NCBI RefSeq assembly: GCF_040371755.1
Contig: NZ_BAABWE010000001.1
Coordinates: 558,001 to 622,000, forward strand
DNA: 64,000 nt
Direction of reading: 5' to 3'
Origin: Bermanella sp040371755
Lineage (GTDB): Bacteria > Pseudomonadota > Gammaproteobacteria > Pseudomonadales > Oceanobacteraceae
Shown here: positions 34,626-44,398 of the stretch, one piece after another
How the letters are laid out: every line of letters starts with the position of its first letter
Position numbering within the stretch: the stretch's first letter is position 1
Position numbers and translations under genes: made by a program
Notes under the pieces: model-generated
Told to the model about the DNA's origin: nothing
Databases searched by the model: none
Seen by the model: the letters and a program-made list of their open reading frames with translations, nothing else

Positions 34626-36647
34626 TCAACTATTTTTAATCAATTGCATTTTTAACTCTTCTACTTCATCTCTATAGCGTGCGGCTTCTTCAAACTTAAG
34701 GTCACGGGCCGCTGCAAGCATTGCATCTTCTACAATAGTAATTCGCTGATCTAACTCTTTGGGTGAAAGCCCTGCTATATCTAAGTCATGATTATGAGCA
34801 TCCGATTTTCCTCGTTTTTTATTGCCCACTTTTTTACCCGGTGTCACCGCGCCTTCTAATATATCTTCAACGCTTTTGCGTATCGTTTGAGGCGTTATTC
34901 CATGCTCTAAATTATATGCTGTTTGCTTTTCTCGACGACGTAAGGTTTCGTCCATGGCCCTCTTCATAGAGTCAGTAATGCGCTCAGCGTACAAAATAGC
35001 TCGGCCATTAACATTACGAGCGGCACGCCCAATTGTTTGAATAAGTGAACGATCCGAACGCAAAAAGCCTTCTTTATCTGCATCAAAAATCGCAACCAAA
35101 CCCACCTCAGGAATATCCAAGCCTTCCCGTAGTAAGTTTATACCCACTAATACATCGAACTCCCCTAGCCTTAAGTCTCGAATAATTTCAATACGCTCTA
35201 CAGTATCAATATCACTATGCAAATACCGAACGCGAACATCATGCTCAGCAAGGAAATCTGTTAAGTCCTCCGCCATTCTCTTTGTTAACACGGTAATCAG
35301 AATGCGCTCACCTTTTGTTGTGCGCTCGCGTATTTCTCCCAAGACATCATCCACTTGCGTTGTTGCTGGCCTGATCTCAACAATTGGGTCTACAAGGCCT
35401 GTTGGGCGTACCACTTGCTCAATCACAGCATCTTGATGGGCCGCTTCATATTTACCAGGGGTTGCAGATACGAATATGGTTTGCGGTGAAATGGCTTCCC
35501 ATTCTTCAAATTTCATGGGGCGGTTATCTAAAGCTGACGGTAAACGAAAACCAAACTCAACTAAGGTTTCTTTACGAGAGCGGTCACCTTTGTACATGGC
35601 CCCAAATTGAGGAATAGTAACGTGACTTTCGTCAATGAACATCAAAGCATCATCAGGGAGATAATCAAATAATGTAGGCGGTGGTAAACCCGAGTCTCGG
35701 CCCGACAAATAACGTGAATAGTTCTCTATACCATTACAATAGCCAAGCTGCTGGATCATCTCTAAATCGTATACTGTACGCTGCTCTAAACGTTGCGCCT
35801 CAACCAATTTACCATGCTCACGAAGCTGCTCTAAACGAGGGGTCAGCTCGGCTTTTACCTCATCAATCATACTAACTAGGGTTTCTCTAGGTGTTACATA
35901 ATGACTTTTAGGAAAAACAGTAACTCGGGGGACTTTTTTCAAGACCTCACCAGTTAGTGGGTCAAATATACTGAGCTGCTCAATTTCGTCATCAAACAGC
36001 TCTACTCTTATGGCTTCTTTTTCAGATTCAGCGGGGAATATGTCAATGACATCTCCTCTGACACGGTAGTTAGCGCGATAAAAATCCACATCATTTCGGG
36101 TATATTGAAGCTCAGCTAAGCGTCGCAGCAACCCTCTTTGATCGATCACATCCCCACGATCAAGATGAAGCACCATTTTTAGGTACGAGTCAGGGTCACC
36201 GAGGCCATATATGGCTGAAACCGTAGCCACTATTATACAATCGCGTCGTTCAAGTAGGGCTTTTGTGGCCGAGAGTCGCATTTGTTCAATGTGCTCATTT
36301 ACAGATGCGTCTTTCTCTATAAATGTATCACTTGATGGCACATAGGCCTCGGGCTGGTAATAATCATAATACGATACAAAATACTCAACTGAATTTTTAG
36401 GAAAGAACTCTTTGAACTCACCATATAACTGGGCGGCAAGTGTTTTGTTATGAGCCAATACAATCGCAGGACGCTGAGATTGCGCAATCACATTGGCCAT
36501 GGTGAATGTTTTACCAGAGCCCGTCACACCGAGCAGCGTTTGACGAGCTAAACCATTGCTTAAGCCGTCTAACAACTGCTCAATTGCCTTAGGTTGATCC
36601 CCTGCTGGCTGATATTTACTTTTTACTTCAAACGCTTTAGCCGACAT
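34626..36647 (-). CDS. uvrB: Excinuclease ABC subunit B
   Basis: UvrB is the helicase-like damage verifier of nucleotide excision repair. The 673 residues have Walker A GVTGSGKTF near 40, the beta-hairpin region (YYDYYQPEAYVPSSDTFIEKD) for strand clamping, DESH-type motif II (FIDESH), motif VI (QTIGRAARN) and a C-terminal UVR coiled coil (FEEAARYRDEVEELK) for UvrC binding. It is divergent from the aminotransferase gene, as in Pseudomonas. Confidence 0.98.
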   Translation of the reverse strand: MSAKAFEVKSKYQPAGDQPKAIEQLLDGLSNGLARQTLLGVTGSGKTFTMANVIAQSQRPAIVLAHNKTLAAQLYGEFKEFFPKNSVEYFVSYYDYYQPEAYVPSSDTFIEKDASVNEHIEQMRLSATKALLERRDCIIVATVSAIYGLGDPDSYLKMVLHLDRGDVIDQRGLLRRLAELQYTRNDVDFYRANYRVRGDVIDIFPAESEKEAIRVELFDDEIEQLSIFDPLTGEVLKKVPRVTVFPKSHYVTPRETLVSMIDEVKAELTPRLEQLREHGKLVEAQRLEQRTVYDLEMIQQLGYCNGIENYSRYLSGRDSGLPPPTLFDYLPDDALMFIDESHVTIPQFGAMYKGDRSRKETLVEFGFRLPSALDNRPMKFEEWEAISPQTIFVSATPGKYEAAHQDAVIEQVVRPTGLVDPIVEIRPATTQVDDVLGEIRERTTKGERILITVLTKRMAEDLTDFLAEHDVRVRYLHSDIDTVERIEIIRDLRLGEFDVLVGINLLREGLDIPEVGLVAIFDADKEGFLRSDRSLIQTIGRAARNVNGRAILYAERITDSMKRAMDETLRRREKQTAYNLEHGITPQTIRKSVEDILEGAVTPGKKVGNKKRGKSDAHNHDLDIAGLSPKELDQRITIVEDAMLAAARDLKFEEAARYRDEVEELKMQLIKNS

Positions 36648-36895
36648 ATCAATCTCAAAACTTCTTCAAGGGCACAGTTTACGAACAGCTGCTATTAAAC
36701 TCAATTTCCACACACATGGATAACCAGTAATATTTTGAAAAACACCTTATATTCAAAGGAGTTATAACATATTTAGCACCTTTTTTTACGACAGGATACG
36801 CAACATATTCTCGCATTAACCCACAACTTCCGGTAGAATGCACACGTTTTAACCCATGGGTTAAGCATTACTTTAAACCCTCTTTTGTTAAGGAT

Positions 36896-38080
36896 ATGGC
36901 CTTGGACCTGCAACTTTCAGATCGCGTTCAAAGCATTAAACCCTCCCCTACTCTAGCTGTTACCAATCGTGCAGCGGAGTTGCGTGCAGCTGGTCAAGAT
37001 ATTATTGGCTTAGGTGCCGGCGAACCGGATTTCGATACGCCAGAGCATATTAAAACGGCGGCGATTAATGCTATTAACTCAGGATTTACTAAATACACAG
37101 CCGTTGACGGCACCCCTGAGCTTAAAAAAGCGATTATTAGCAAGTTTAAGCGCGATAACAACTTAGACTACCAAGCAAATCAAGTTCTTGTTTCATCGGG
37201 TGGCAAGCAAAGTTTCTTTAACCTTAGCCTTGCCTTATTAAACCCAGGCGATGAAGTAGTAATTCCAGCCCCTTACTGGGTTAGCTACCCAGACATGGTT
37301 CTCATCGCCGAAGGTGTTCCGGTTGTAATTGAAACCAGTGCACAAGCACGCTTCAAGATTACAGCAGATCAATTAGACGCAGCCATTACAGATAAAACCA
37401 AGTTAGTGGTATTGAACAGCCCATCAAACCCGTCTGGTATGGCTTACACCAAAGCCGAGCTTGAGTCTTTAGGTGCAGTATTACGTAAGTACCCTGACGT
37501 GTTAATTGCCACTGATGACATGTATGAGCCTATTCTTTGGACGGACGAGCCATTTAACAACATTCTGACAGCCAATCCAGACTTGTATGATCGTACAATT
37601 GTACTGAATGGTGTATCAAAAGCTTACAGCATGACTGGCTGGCGCATTGGCTATGCAGCAGGCCCGCAACCCCTCATTGCATCAATGAAGAAAATTCAAA
37701 GCCAGAGCACTTCAAACCCATGTTCCATTGCTCAAGTAGCTGCAACTGCCGCTTTAGATGGTGATCAGGGTTGTGTTGCAGACATGGTTAAAGTATTCAA
37801 ACAGCGCCATGACTACATGGTCGATGCGCTAAATAAAATTGATGGTATTGAATGCCTTGCAGGTGACGGTACTTTTTACCTATTCCCTGACTTTTCTGGA
37901 CTTCAAGCTAAGCTAGGATGCACAACAGATACTGATTTAGCTGAAAAGCTATTAGAAGCAGGTGTCGCATTAGTTCCTGGTAGTGCCTTTGGCACTCCCG
38001 GTAATATGCGTATTTCGTTCGCCACCAGCGACAGTAACTTACAAAAGGCAGTTGAGAGATTACAAGCAGCCTCTGCTTAA
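36896..38080 (+). CDS. Aspartate aminotransferase family protein (class I, subgroup Ib)
   Basis: This is a PLP-dependent aminotransferase of 394 residues. The start LSDRVQSIKPSPTLAVTNRA and GLGAGEPDFDTPEHIK are typical for subgroup Ib aspartate aminotransferases. The PLP lysine is Lys242 (NGVSKAYSMTGWRIGYAAG). The substrate-binding arginine lies near the C-terminus (NMRISFATS). It probably makes aspartate from oxaloacetate and glutamate; some members also use prephenate. The ribosome site is AAGGA before the ATG. Confidence 0.92.
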   Translation: MALDLQLSDRVQSIKPSPTLAVTNRAAELRAAGQDIIGLGAGEPDFDTPEHIKTAAINAINSGFTKYTAVDGTPELKKAIISKFKRDNNLDYQANQVLVSSGGKQSFFNLSLALLNPGDEVVIPAPYWVSYPDMVLIAEGVPVVIETSAQARFKITADQLDAAITDKTKLVVLNSPSNPSGMAYTKAELESLGAVLRKYPDVLIATDDMYEPILWTDEPFNNILTANPDLYDRTIVLNGVSKAYSMTGWRIGYAAGPQPLIASMKKIQSQSTSNPCSIAQVAATAALDGDQGCVADMVKVFKQRHDYMVDALNKIDGIECLAGDGTFYLFPDFSGLQAKLGCTTDTDLAEKLLEAGVALVPGSAFGTPGNMRISFATSDSNLQKAVERLQAASA

Positions 38081-38110
38081 TAACTCCTTAAAACTGGACT
38101 TTTACAATAA

Positions 38111-38136
38111 AAGACCCGCTTATAGCGGGTTTTTTA
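38111..38136 (+). terminator. Terminator after the aminotransferase gene
   Basis: ACCCGCT and AGCGGGT pair around TAT, followed by a T run. It separates the aminotransferase gene from the convergent O-antigen ligase gene. Confidence 0.9.
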
Positions 38137-38173
38137 TTACCTATTGCATAAGCCAGTTTTGATTAACCGCTCA

Positions 38174-39463
38174 TCAAGCCACGTCCTTCTTTTTCGGCCA
38201 ATCCAATACTTCTGGAGATTCCTGCCGAATTTGAGACACAAACAAAAACACCCAAATAATATAAAAATGCGTGAAGACATTATGATTAAAGATGGTGCCC
38301 GTTTGCGCTGCGACAAACAAAACGATAACCATAGTCAAACCGCACGCACCATACCATCTTGCATTTTGATTTCCATGCCAAAAAGCCCTATAAAATATCG
38401 CAAATGGCACCGCAAACATGGCTATAGCGAAGATTATACCGATAACCCCCTTTTCAACTGCTGCCATAAGGAATTCATTATGAGGGGTTCGGCGAAAACT
38501 CAACTCATTCGACATGCCATTTAACTCGCCACTTTTCCATAACTCATGAGTTTTTGTCATATAAGCGTTCAATCCATTCCCATAAAATGGTGAATCACTA
38601 AACAAACTCCCGCAAACCTTATACATATCCAAACGCGTCCCTAAAGAAGATTGACTATCGCCACCCAGATACCTTTCAAGATTAGCACTTGTGACATTTA
38701 TCCTTTGCTTAACTACATCAAACTGACTTGCACTGAGCAAAAGAAGTAACCCAAAGAGCAATAAAGTCACAGAAGCTATTTTATGGCTATGCTTGAAGTA
38801 AAACCAAAGAGCCAGAGCCAATAAAATAGGTAAAGAAAGCCAAACCCCTCTAGTTTGTGTAAGAACACAAGCTACAAGACCCAAGACAAAAGCCAAACTT
38901 GAAGCCAACCTCTCAAATAAACTTGATTTTTTAAAAAACAGATATGCAATTACACTTATCGATAAAATCAAACTGAATGCAGCATAACGCATGGGGTTAA
39001 CTAGCGCACTCGGTCTAGTAGTCGCCTTAAACTCCGGGTGAACACTATACATTTGAGCCATTGACGACAAACCTAATATACAAACAATCACTGCAAGCGC
39101 ATAAACAATATAACTAGACCGAATTTGATGTCGTCTTAAGAGAAAATAAAGTGGGATAAGCAATAAAAATTTGCCATCATCTTCAAGACGATGACGAGCC
39201 GCCTCCCCTGACTCAACTATTAAAAATGATAATATAGAGATAACGCCATATGAAGCAAACAGTACAAGTAGCAACCATTCGCTTTGATATATGTGTGTAT
39301 TCTTACGGTTTATACCTATCGTGGAAACACCTAAAACAAACATAACAAGAAATGCAGCATCAGCGATAGAAGGGTTAAGCACCGCCCCTAGAAAATACAC
39401 CCCTAACAACATTAACAGTATATATTTAAACCATTTATCTTTATTAAACTCGAAATAGAACAC
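38174..39463 (-). CDS. O-antigen ligase family membrane protein (WaaL-like)
   Basis: The 429 residues form about 11-12 membrane helices with one large periplasmic loop (about 245-335). The loop holds the Wzy_C-type features: LTQTRGVWLSLP before it, then LGTRLDMYKVCGSLF, and HNEFLMAAVEKGVIG with the conserved histidine. Such proteins transfer the finished polymer from undecaprenyl diphosphate to lipid A core; some are polymerases. A separate Wzy-like gene lies at 54702, so ligase is the better call. Confidence 0.75.
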   Translation of the reverse strand: MFYFEFNKDKWFKYILLMLLGVYFLGAVLNPSIADAAFLVMFVLGVSTIGINRKNTHIYQSEWLLLVLFASYGVISILSFLIVESGEAARHRLEDDGKFLLLIPLYFLLRRHQIRSSYIVYALAVIVCILGLSSMAQMYSVHPEFKATTRPSALVNPMRYAAFSLILSISVIAYLFFKKSSLFERLASSLAFVLGLVACVLTQTRGVWLSLPILLALALWFYFKHSHKIASVTLLLFGLLLLLSASQFDVVKQRINVTSANLERYLGGDSQSSLGTRLDMYKVCGSLFSDSPFYGNGLNAYMTKTHELWKSGELNGMSNELSFRRTPHNEFLMAAVEKGVIGIIFAIAMFAVPFAIFYRAFWHGNQNARWYGACGLTMVIVLFVAAQTGTIFNHNVFTHFYIIWVFLFVSQIRQESPEVLDWPKKKDVA

Positions 39464-39589
39464 TCAAATATCCAACCAAATTATAACTGGGCTCATTATA
39501 TAGATTAAGTTCTCTCCAAAGAATAACTATTTCCCAGCGAAGCTCTAAAGTAGTTAACGCATAAAGCAAATGATATTACAAACATAATC

Positions 39590-39624
39590 TTGACAAAGAC
39601 TTAAAAATCAATAACATACAGTTT
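39590..39624 (+). promoter_or_regulatory. Promoter of tRNA-Asn
   Basis: A perfect -35 TTGACA (39590-39595) and TAACAT (39612-39617) are 16 bases apart. The start of transcription would lie about eight bases before the tRNA. Confidence 0.6.
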
Positions 39625-39631
39625 CAGTCGT

Positions 39632-39707
39632 TCCTCGATAGCTCAGTTGGTAGAGCAGTAGACTGTTAATCTATTGGTCACTGGTTCGAGTCCAGTTCGA
39701 GGAGCCA
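39632..39707 (+). tRNA. tRNA-Asn (anticodon GTT)
   Basis: The 76-base cloverleaf has acceptor arms TCCTCGA and TCGAGGA, discriminator G and an encoded CCA. The D arm is GCTCAGTTGGTAGAGC. The anticodon loop is CTGTTAA, giving GTT for asparagine. The T arm is CTGGTTCGAGTCCAG. The wbpM-like gene follows 45 bases downstream in the same direction. Confidence 0.95.
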
Positions 39708-39752
39708 CTTTATAAGCTATACTGAGTCTCAGGATTGAGACGAGGCCACTGC

Positions 39753-41657
39753 ATGCTAAATTTCCTACTGAACGCCCCCCGTTCAACTAAACGTATAATT
39801 ACTCTCCTATACGACATTTTTATAATTCCTATTGCTATCTATTTCGCCCTTGCTTTAAGGCTAGGTGAATGGCTAATACCTATATCCAATTCGCTGATTC
39901 TCGTCATGGTCAGTACCACCTTAATTTCATCAGCTATTTTTATCCGGACTGGCCTCTACCGAGCGGTTATAAGGTATATGGCAGCAAGAGCCTTTAGCTC
40001 ACTTGCCATTGGAATAACCCTATCTGCTCTTGTCCTTGCTAGCTCTTCATTTATTAATCAAGCAAATTTACCAAGGTCTAGCATCATTATTTACTGGTTT
40101 ACAGCGTTTGCACTATTAGGATTACCTCGACTATTTGTACGAAACTTAGTCAGCCAGTTAAATAACTCCAAAAGCGAGCCTGTCATAATTTATGGCGCAG
40201 GGAATCAGGGGATTGCTCTTGTAAACGCTCTAACAAATAGCGATCAATATAGACCTATTGCCTTTATTGACGACAATAAAAAGAAACAAAAGACAATTAT
40301 ACATAGTTTAAAAGTGCACGATCCCGAAGATACCGCCTCACTAGGAGAGAACCTTGGTGCCAAAAAAGTGCTATTAGCCTTGGGAAACACCAGCACTTCA
40401 AAACGCAAACAATTAATTGAAAATCTAGCAAATACACAACTAGAAATTCTTACAACTCCTGCAGTACAAGATATAATCAGCGGTAAAGCCAAAATTGAAG
40501 AAGTGAAAGAAGTTGAAATTGATGACCTATTAGGTCGTGATAGTGTCACTCCCAATTCAACACTACTAAAAGAAAACATAAAAGAAAGAATTGTATTAGT
40601 AACAGGGGCTGGAGGTAGTATCGGCTCTGAGTTATGCCGTCAAATCATTACTCAGCAGCCCAGAAAACTCATACTATTAGAGTTAAATGAATTTAGCCTC
40701 TACAGTATTGAGCAAGAACTAGCTAATTACTGCCTCAGTCACGGCCTTACTTCAACTGAAGTTATCTCCATTCTAGGCTCTGTGCAAAAGCAAAATCGCC
40801 TAGAAACTATCTTCAGTACATTTGGCGTACACACTATTTACCATGCGGCTGCTTATAAGCATGTCCCAATGGTAGAGCATAATGTGGTAGAAGGCGTTCG
40901 AAATAACGTATTTGGCACGTGGTACTGTGCAGAAGCTGCCATAAAAGCTGGTGTTGAACGATTTGTACTCATTAGCACAGACAAAGCCGTACGACCCACC
41001 AATGTAATGGGTACCAGCAAACGATTAGCTGAACTGGTACTGCAAGCACTGTCTAAACGACAAACTGATACCCTTTTTTGCATGGTGCGTTTTGGGAATG
41101 TATTAGGTAGCTCAGGCTCCGTTGTACCGCTATTCCGTAAACAAATAAAAGATGGTGGACCCATCACTGTAACTCACCCGGATATCATCCGCTACTTTAT
41201 GACCATACCGGAGGCCAGCCAGCTAGTTATACAAGCGGGCGCCATGGGCAAGGGCGGGGATGTATTTGTTCTAGATATGGGCGAGCCCGTTAAAATTGTA
41301 AGCCTTGCACAAAAAATGATTCGTTTATCTGGCCTGACAGAAAAAACAGATAGCAACCCAAACGGGGACATTGCCATTGAATTTAGCGGTTTACGTCCAG
41401 GTGAAAAACTATATGAAGAATTACTAATAGGCGATAACGTAGAAGGCAGTGATCACCCAAGAATCATGACCGCCAATGAGGTGCACCTCACATGGCCAGA
41501 GACTCATAACTTACTAGGCAGGTTAGATAAAGCTTGCCATGACTTCAAAGTTGAGGAAGTTATTAACTTGTTGTTAGAAGCTCCTGCTGCCTTCAACAAG
41601 CAAGGGAATAACCCAGATTGGGTATTTAACCAAAGCACAAAGAATGGCGCTAAATAG
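39753..41657 (+). CDS. wbpM: Nucleoside-diphosphate sugar epimerase/dehydratase (WbpM-like)
   Basis: WbpM is the membrane-bound UDP-GlcNAc 4,6-dehydratase of O-antigen loci. The product has 634 residues with four N-terminal membrane helices (about 1-115), a first Rossmann fold (VIIYGAGNQGIALVNA), and the catalytic SDR domain (VLVTGAGGSIGSELC). The active site is STDKAVRPTNVMGTSKR, where the usual Tyr is Met, as in WbpM. The start ATG 39753 has a GAGG site seven bases before it; a TTG upstream at 39735 is less likely. It is the only plus-strand gene of the polysaccharide locus. Confidence 0.9.
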   Translation: MLNFLLNAPRSTKRIITLLYDIFIIPIAIYFALALRLGEWLIPISNSLILVMVSTTLISSAIFIRTGLYRAVIRYMAARAFSSLAIGITLSALVLASSSFINQANLPRSSIIIYWFTAFALLGLPRLFVRNLVSQLNNSKSEPVIIYGAGNQGIALVNALTNSDQYRPIAFIDDNKKKQKTIIHSLKVHDPEDTASLGENLGAKKVLLALGNTSTSKRKQLIENLANTQLEILTTPAVQDIISGKAKIEEVKEVEIDDLLGRDSVTPNSTLLKENIKERIVLVTGAGGSIGSELCRQIITQQPRKLILLELNEFSLYSIEQELANYCLSHGLTSTEVISILGSVQKQNRLETIFSTFGVHTIYHAAAYKHVPMVEHNVVEGVRNNVFGTWYCAEAAIKAGVERFVLISTDKAVRPTNVMGTSKRLAELVLQALSKRQTDTLFCMVRFGNVLGSSGSVVPLFRKQIKDGGPITVTHPDIIRYFMTIPEASQLVIQAGAMGKGGDVFVLDMGEPVKIVSLAQKMIRLSGLTEKTDSNPNGDIAIEFSGLRPGEKLYEELLIGDNVEGSDHPRIMTANEVHLTWPETHNLLGRLDKACHDFKVEEVINLLLEAPAAFNKQGNNPDWVFNQSTKNGAK

Positions 41658-41671
41658 CGCCATATTATTTA
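41644..41671 (+). terminator. Terminator overlapping the wbpM stop
   Basis: ATGGCGCT and AGCGCCAT pair around AAAT. The stop codon TAG of the gene lies inside the hairpin. ATTATTT follows. It also faces the convergent sugar transferase gene. Confidence 0.65.
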
Positions 41672-41681
41672 ATGTGTGCAA

Positions 41682-42230
41682 CTATTTAACCCTATCACCA
41701 GCACCAGCACCTAAAACCGTCTGTATAATAAGCCTAAAGTAATTCTTAACACTCATTTCTCTAATCATCCTAGCATCCGTCTCAGCCAATAATTCAGGAG
41801 TCGACATATCAATTTCATTAACCTGTGCCAAACCTGTAATACCTGGCCTAACATCAAACACACCTTTTGCTTCACGAGCTTGAGTTAACTCTACCTGATT
41901 AAACAAACCTGGCCTAGGCCCAACTAAACTCATATCGCCCTTTAAAACATTCCATAACTGTGGCAGCTCATCCAATTTAGTTTTACGTAAAAAACCACCC
42001 ATTTTAGTGATAGAAGCTGTACTGGCTAAATGACTCGCAACTGATGCAGTATCAACTGACATAGTTCTAAACTTAACCAAAACAAAGATTTTTTTATTTC
42101 GACCTACCCGCTCCTGATTAAATAACGGTGAGCCTGTATCAAATAATCCGATCACATAAATCATGACCAGAATAGGAAAACCGAAAATCAAGCCTAAAAA
42201 TGAAAATATAAAATCGAAAATTCTTAACAC
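41682..42230 (-). CDS. Initiating sugar phosphotransferase (small PglC/WbpL-role type)
   Basis: The 182-residue protein is the minimal bacterial sugar transferase: one re-entrant membrane helix (about 1-30), then QERVGRNKKIFVLVKFRTM, KMGGFLRKTKLDELPQLWNVLKGDMSLVGPRP and RPGITGLAQV. It transfers a sugar phosphate from UDP-sugar to undecaprenyl phosphate and so starts the repeat unit. With WbpM and the reductase at 42241 the first sugar could be a QuiNAc or FucNAc type; that is inference. It is the last gene of the minus-strand unit. Confidence 0.85.
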   Translation of the reverse strand: MLRIFDFIFSFLGLIFGFPILVMIYVIGLFDTGSPLFNQERVGRNKKIFVLVKFRTMSVDTASVASHLASTASITKMGGFLRKTKLDELPQLWNVLKGDMSLVGPRPGLFNQVELTQAREAKGVFDVRPGITGLAQVNEIDMSTPELLAETDARMIREMSVKNYFRLIIQTVLGAGAGDRVK

Positions 42231-42240
42231 GCTAGTTTTC

Positions 42241-43188
42241 CTATTTCACGTTTCTAAAATCTAAAACGGTTGCAGCAATACCCTGCTCAACACTATACGG
42301 TGGCGTCCAGTCTAATAACTTACGAGCCTTAGAGGAGTCTACTTGCAAATCACATACTAAACGATCAACAACGCCAATTTTTCCTGTCAATTTACCCACA
42401 AGTTTAAATAAACCTACCGGCACAGGTAACAAGCAAGCTGACCTACCCATGGACTTTCGAATATAGGTAATCAAAGACTTTAGTGACAAATCTTCACCGT
42501 CCGATACAAGAAAAGTTTGATTAGCAGCTTTAGGGTGATCGATACAGCGAATAATAAAATCTACTAGGTTCTCTACATAAACCATGCTGCGTTTATTATT
42601 CACACAAGCAAAAGGTAGAGGAAATTTACTATTTGATAATTTTAAAAGATTAAAGAAATTTGCCTTAACCCCAGGCCCATAAATCAAAGGTGGTCGAATA
42701 ATTACCACCTCCATACCGGTCACTAAAGCAAGTTTCTGCAAAGCATTCTCAGCTTCCATTTTAGACACGCCATAAGGGTCACTAGGGTTTCTATCACCCT
42801 CAACAAAAGATCTAAGGCCACTAGTAGATTCGCCAGATACTTTTATAGAACTGATATAAATAAAACGAACGACTCCCGCCGCCGCCGCTTGTCTAGCTAG
42901 ATTTAATGTTCCTTCAACATTAACCTTACGGAACTCAGCCAATGGATCTAGAGCATTATCATTCATAATATGTGCTCGAGCTGCACAATGAACAATAACC
43001 TCAATACCATCTAAAGCAGTTGCAAAATCAGAATTACTATCCATTTCATACTTGTGAAATATTCCATCATAGTTATCAGGGGAGTTACGTCCAAATATCA
43101 CAAGGTTGCTGGCTTCAATTTTATTTAACAAAACAGAACCAACAAAACCAGTAGCACCTGTTAACAATATTTTTTTAGCGACCGTCAT
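42241..43188 (-). CDS. NAD-dependent epimerase/reductase (WbpV/WbpK-like)
   Basis: An extended SDR of 315 residues with NAD site LLTGATGFVGS (8-18) and active site IYISSIKVSGES, then YGVSKMEAE (Tyr and Lys of YxxxK). In O-antigen loci such proteins directly before the initiating transferase reduce the 4-keto sugar made by WbpM to UDP-QuiNAc or UDP-FucNAc. It overlaps the glycosyltransferase gene by 14 bases and precedes the initiating transferase by 10 bases. Confidence 0.8.
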   Translation of the reverse strand: MTVAKKILLTGATGFVGSVLLNKIEASNLVIFGRNSPDNYDGIFHKYEMDSNSDFATALDGIEVIVHCAARAHIMNDNALDPLAEFRKVNVEGTLNLARQAAAAGVVRFIYISSIKVSGESTSGLRSFVEGDRNPSDPYGVSKMEAENALQKLALVTGMEVVIIRPPLIYGPGVKANFFNLLKLSNSKFPLPFACVNNKRSMVYVENLVDFIIRCIDHPKAANQTFLVSDGEDLSLKSLITYIRKSMGRSACLLPVPVGLFKLVGKLTGKIGVVDRLVCDLQVDSSKARKLLDWTPPYSVEQGIAATVLDFRNVK

Positions 43189-44344
43189 TACTTACAAACT
43201 CTACTATGTCAACCGCCATATTCTTCATAATTTCACTCCGTGAAAACTTAGACTTAAAAGACGTTCTATCTAAATCATTCAGATCTAGTGTCGATAAGGC
43301 ATTCAATGCTCCTTTAGAGTCACCAGGATAAAAAGTAGCGCTATTACCAACTTCTTCTGATAAGAACTTCGCAGCGTAACCAGAAACGCCCGCCAAAATA
43401 GGTTTACCCAATGCTGAGTATTCAAATATTTTTGAAGGTAATACCTTTTCAAATGCAGGATAATCATTTAAATGTAAAAATAATATATCCGCATTTTTAT
43501 AAAGTTCAATTAATTCATTTCGCCCTACTGGTGGTAGAAACATCACATTCGTTGAACCAAGTAACCTTCCTTCTAATAAAGCCTTTCTTCCTCCATCACC
43601 AATAATGGTAATTTCAGCCTTACCTTGTAATGCTGTAGACAGCTTAGGGAGAATTTCGTGCAACCCTTGGCCTTCACCGATATTACCAGCATATAAAATT
43701 TTAATAATTTCACTTTTTCTATTAACATTAACTTTTAAAGGAGTTAAGAATTCTTCATCTATACCATTAGTAAACCATCTATATTCTATATCTGGGTAGC
43801 GTGATTCAAAATAACCCTTAAACCCTTCAGAAACTAAGTTTATTCTAGATGCAGTAGAGAAAGCATAACTCTCTATAAAGGAGAATATTGGTTTAAGCAA
43901 CCATGTTATTTTCTTAGAAAATACATCACCAATGGTATCTACAAATATATCTCTGATATCTAAATACAACGGAAGTTTCTTCTTTCGTGCAATGCGAGCA
44001 CCTAACAAAGCCGTAAATAAACGCGATGAAGTTGCATAAACCATATCGTAAGATTGGCTATTTACAATTTTCATTACTTGTTGATGATAACTGAAAAATG
44101 TTTTTGCCTGATCTACCATACCACTTTGATGAGATGGCAGCTCTATACGGTGAATCGTTGTATTTTCACGCTGTTCGTGGACAAGTGCTTCTGCCGAAAA
44201 TGAGGCATAACGATTAGGAAGTGTAGTAATCACTTCAATTTCTACGCCGGGCTGTTGGCTCAGTTTCTCAACCAGCGCAGTGGTACGAAAAGAGCCAGCA
44301 CACAAGTCTGGCTCAAAATAAAATGAGAGTACTAGTATCTTCAC
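43175..44344 (-). CDS. Family 4 glycosyltransferase (WbuB-like)
   Basis: A GT-B glycosyltransferase of 389 residues. N-domain: MKILVLSFYFEPDLCAGSFR and DIRDIFVDTIGDVF. C-domain: KILYAGNIGEGQGLHEILP (nucleotide-sugar fold start) and PSKIFEYSALGKPILAGV, the EX7E-like donor site. It resembles WbuB-type transferases that add the second sugar of O-units in loci with 6-deoxy-amino sugars. Donor and linkage cannot be read. Confidence 0.82.
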   Translation of the reverse strand: MKILVLSFYFEPDLCAGSFRTTALVEKLSQQPGVEIEVITTLPNRYASFSAEALVHEQRENTTIHRIELPSHQSGMVDQAKTFFSYHQQVMKIVNSQSYDMVYATSSRLFTALLGARIARKKKLPLYLDIRDIFVDTIGDVFSKKITWLLKPIFSFIESYAFSTASRINLVSEGFKGYFESRYPDIEYRWFTNGIDEEFLTPLKVNVNRKSEIIKILYAGNIGEGQGLHEILPKLSTALQGKAEITIIGDGGRKALLEGRLLGSTNVMFLPPVGRNELIELYKNADILFLHLNDYPAFEKVLPSKIFEYSALGKPILAGVSGYAAKFLSEEVGNSATFYPGDSKGALNALSTLDLNDLDRTSFKSKFSRSEIMKNMAVDIVEFVSNDGR

Positions 44345-44398
44345 TCTAGCGCCTTTATCAATTAATTCTGCTTACTGGTTTTAGCGTACCAGAATACG

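Noticed and set aside
38144..38524. Plus-strand frame of 126 codons
   Set aside because: It is antisense to the C-terminal part of the O-antigen ligase gene and has no family features.
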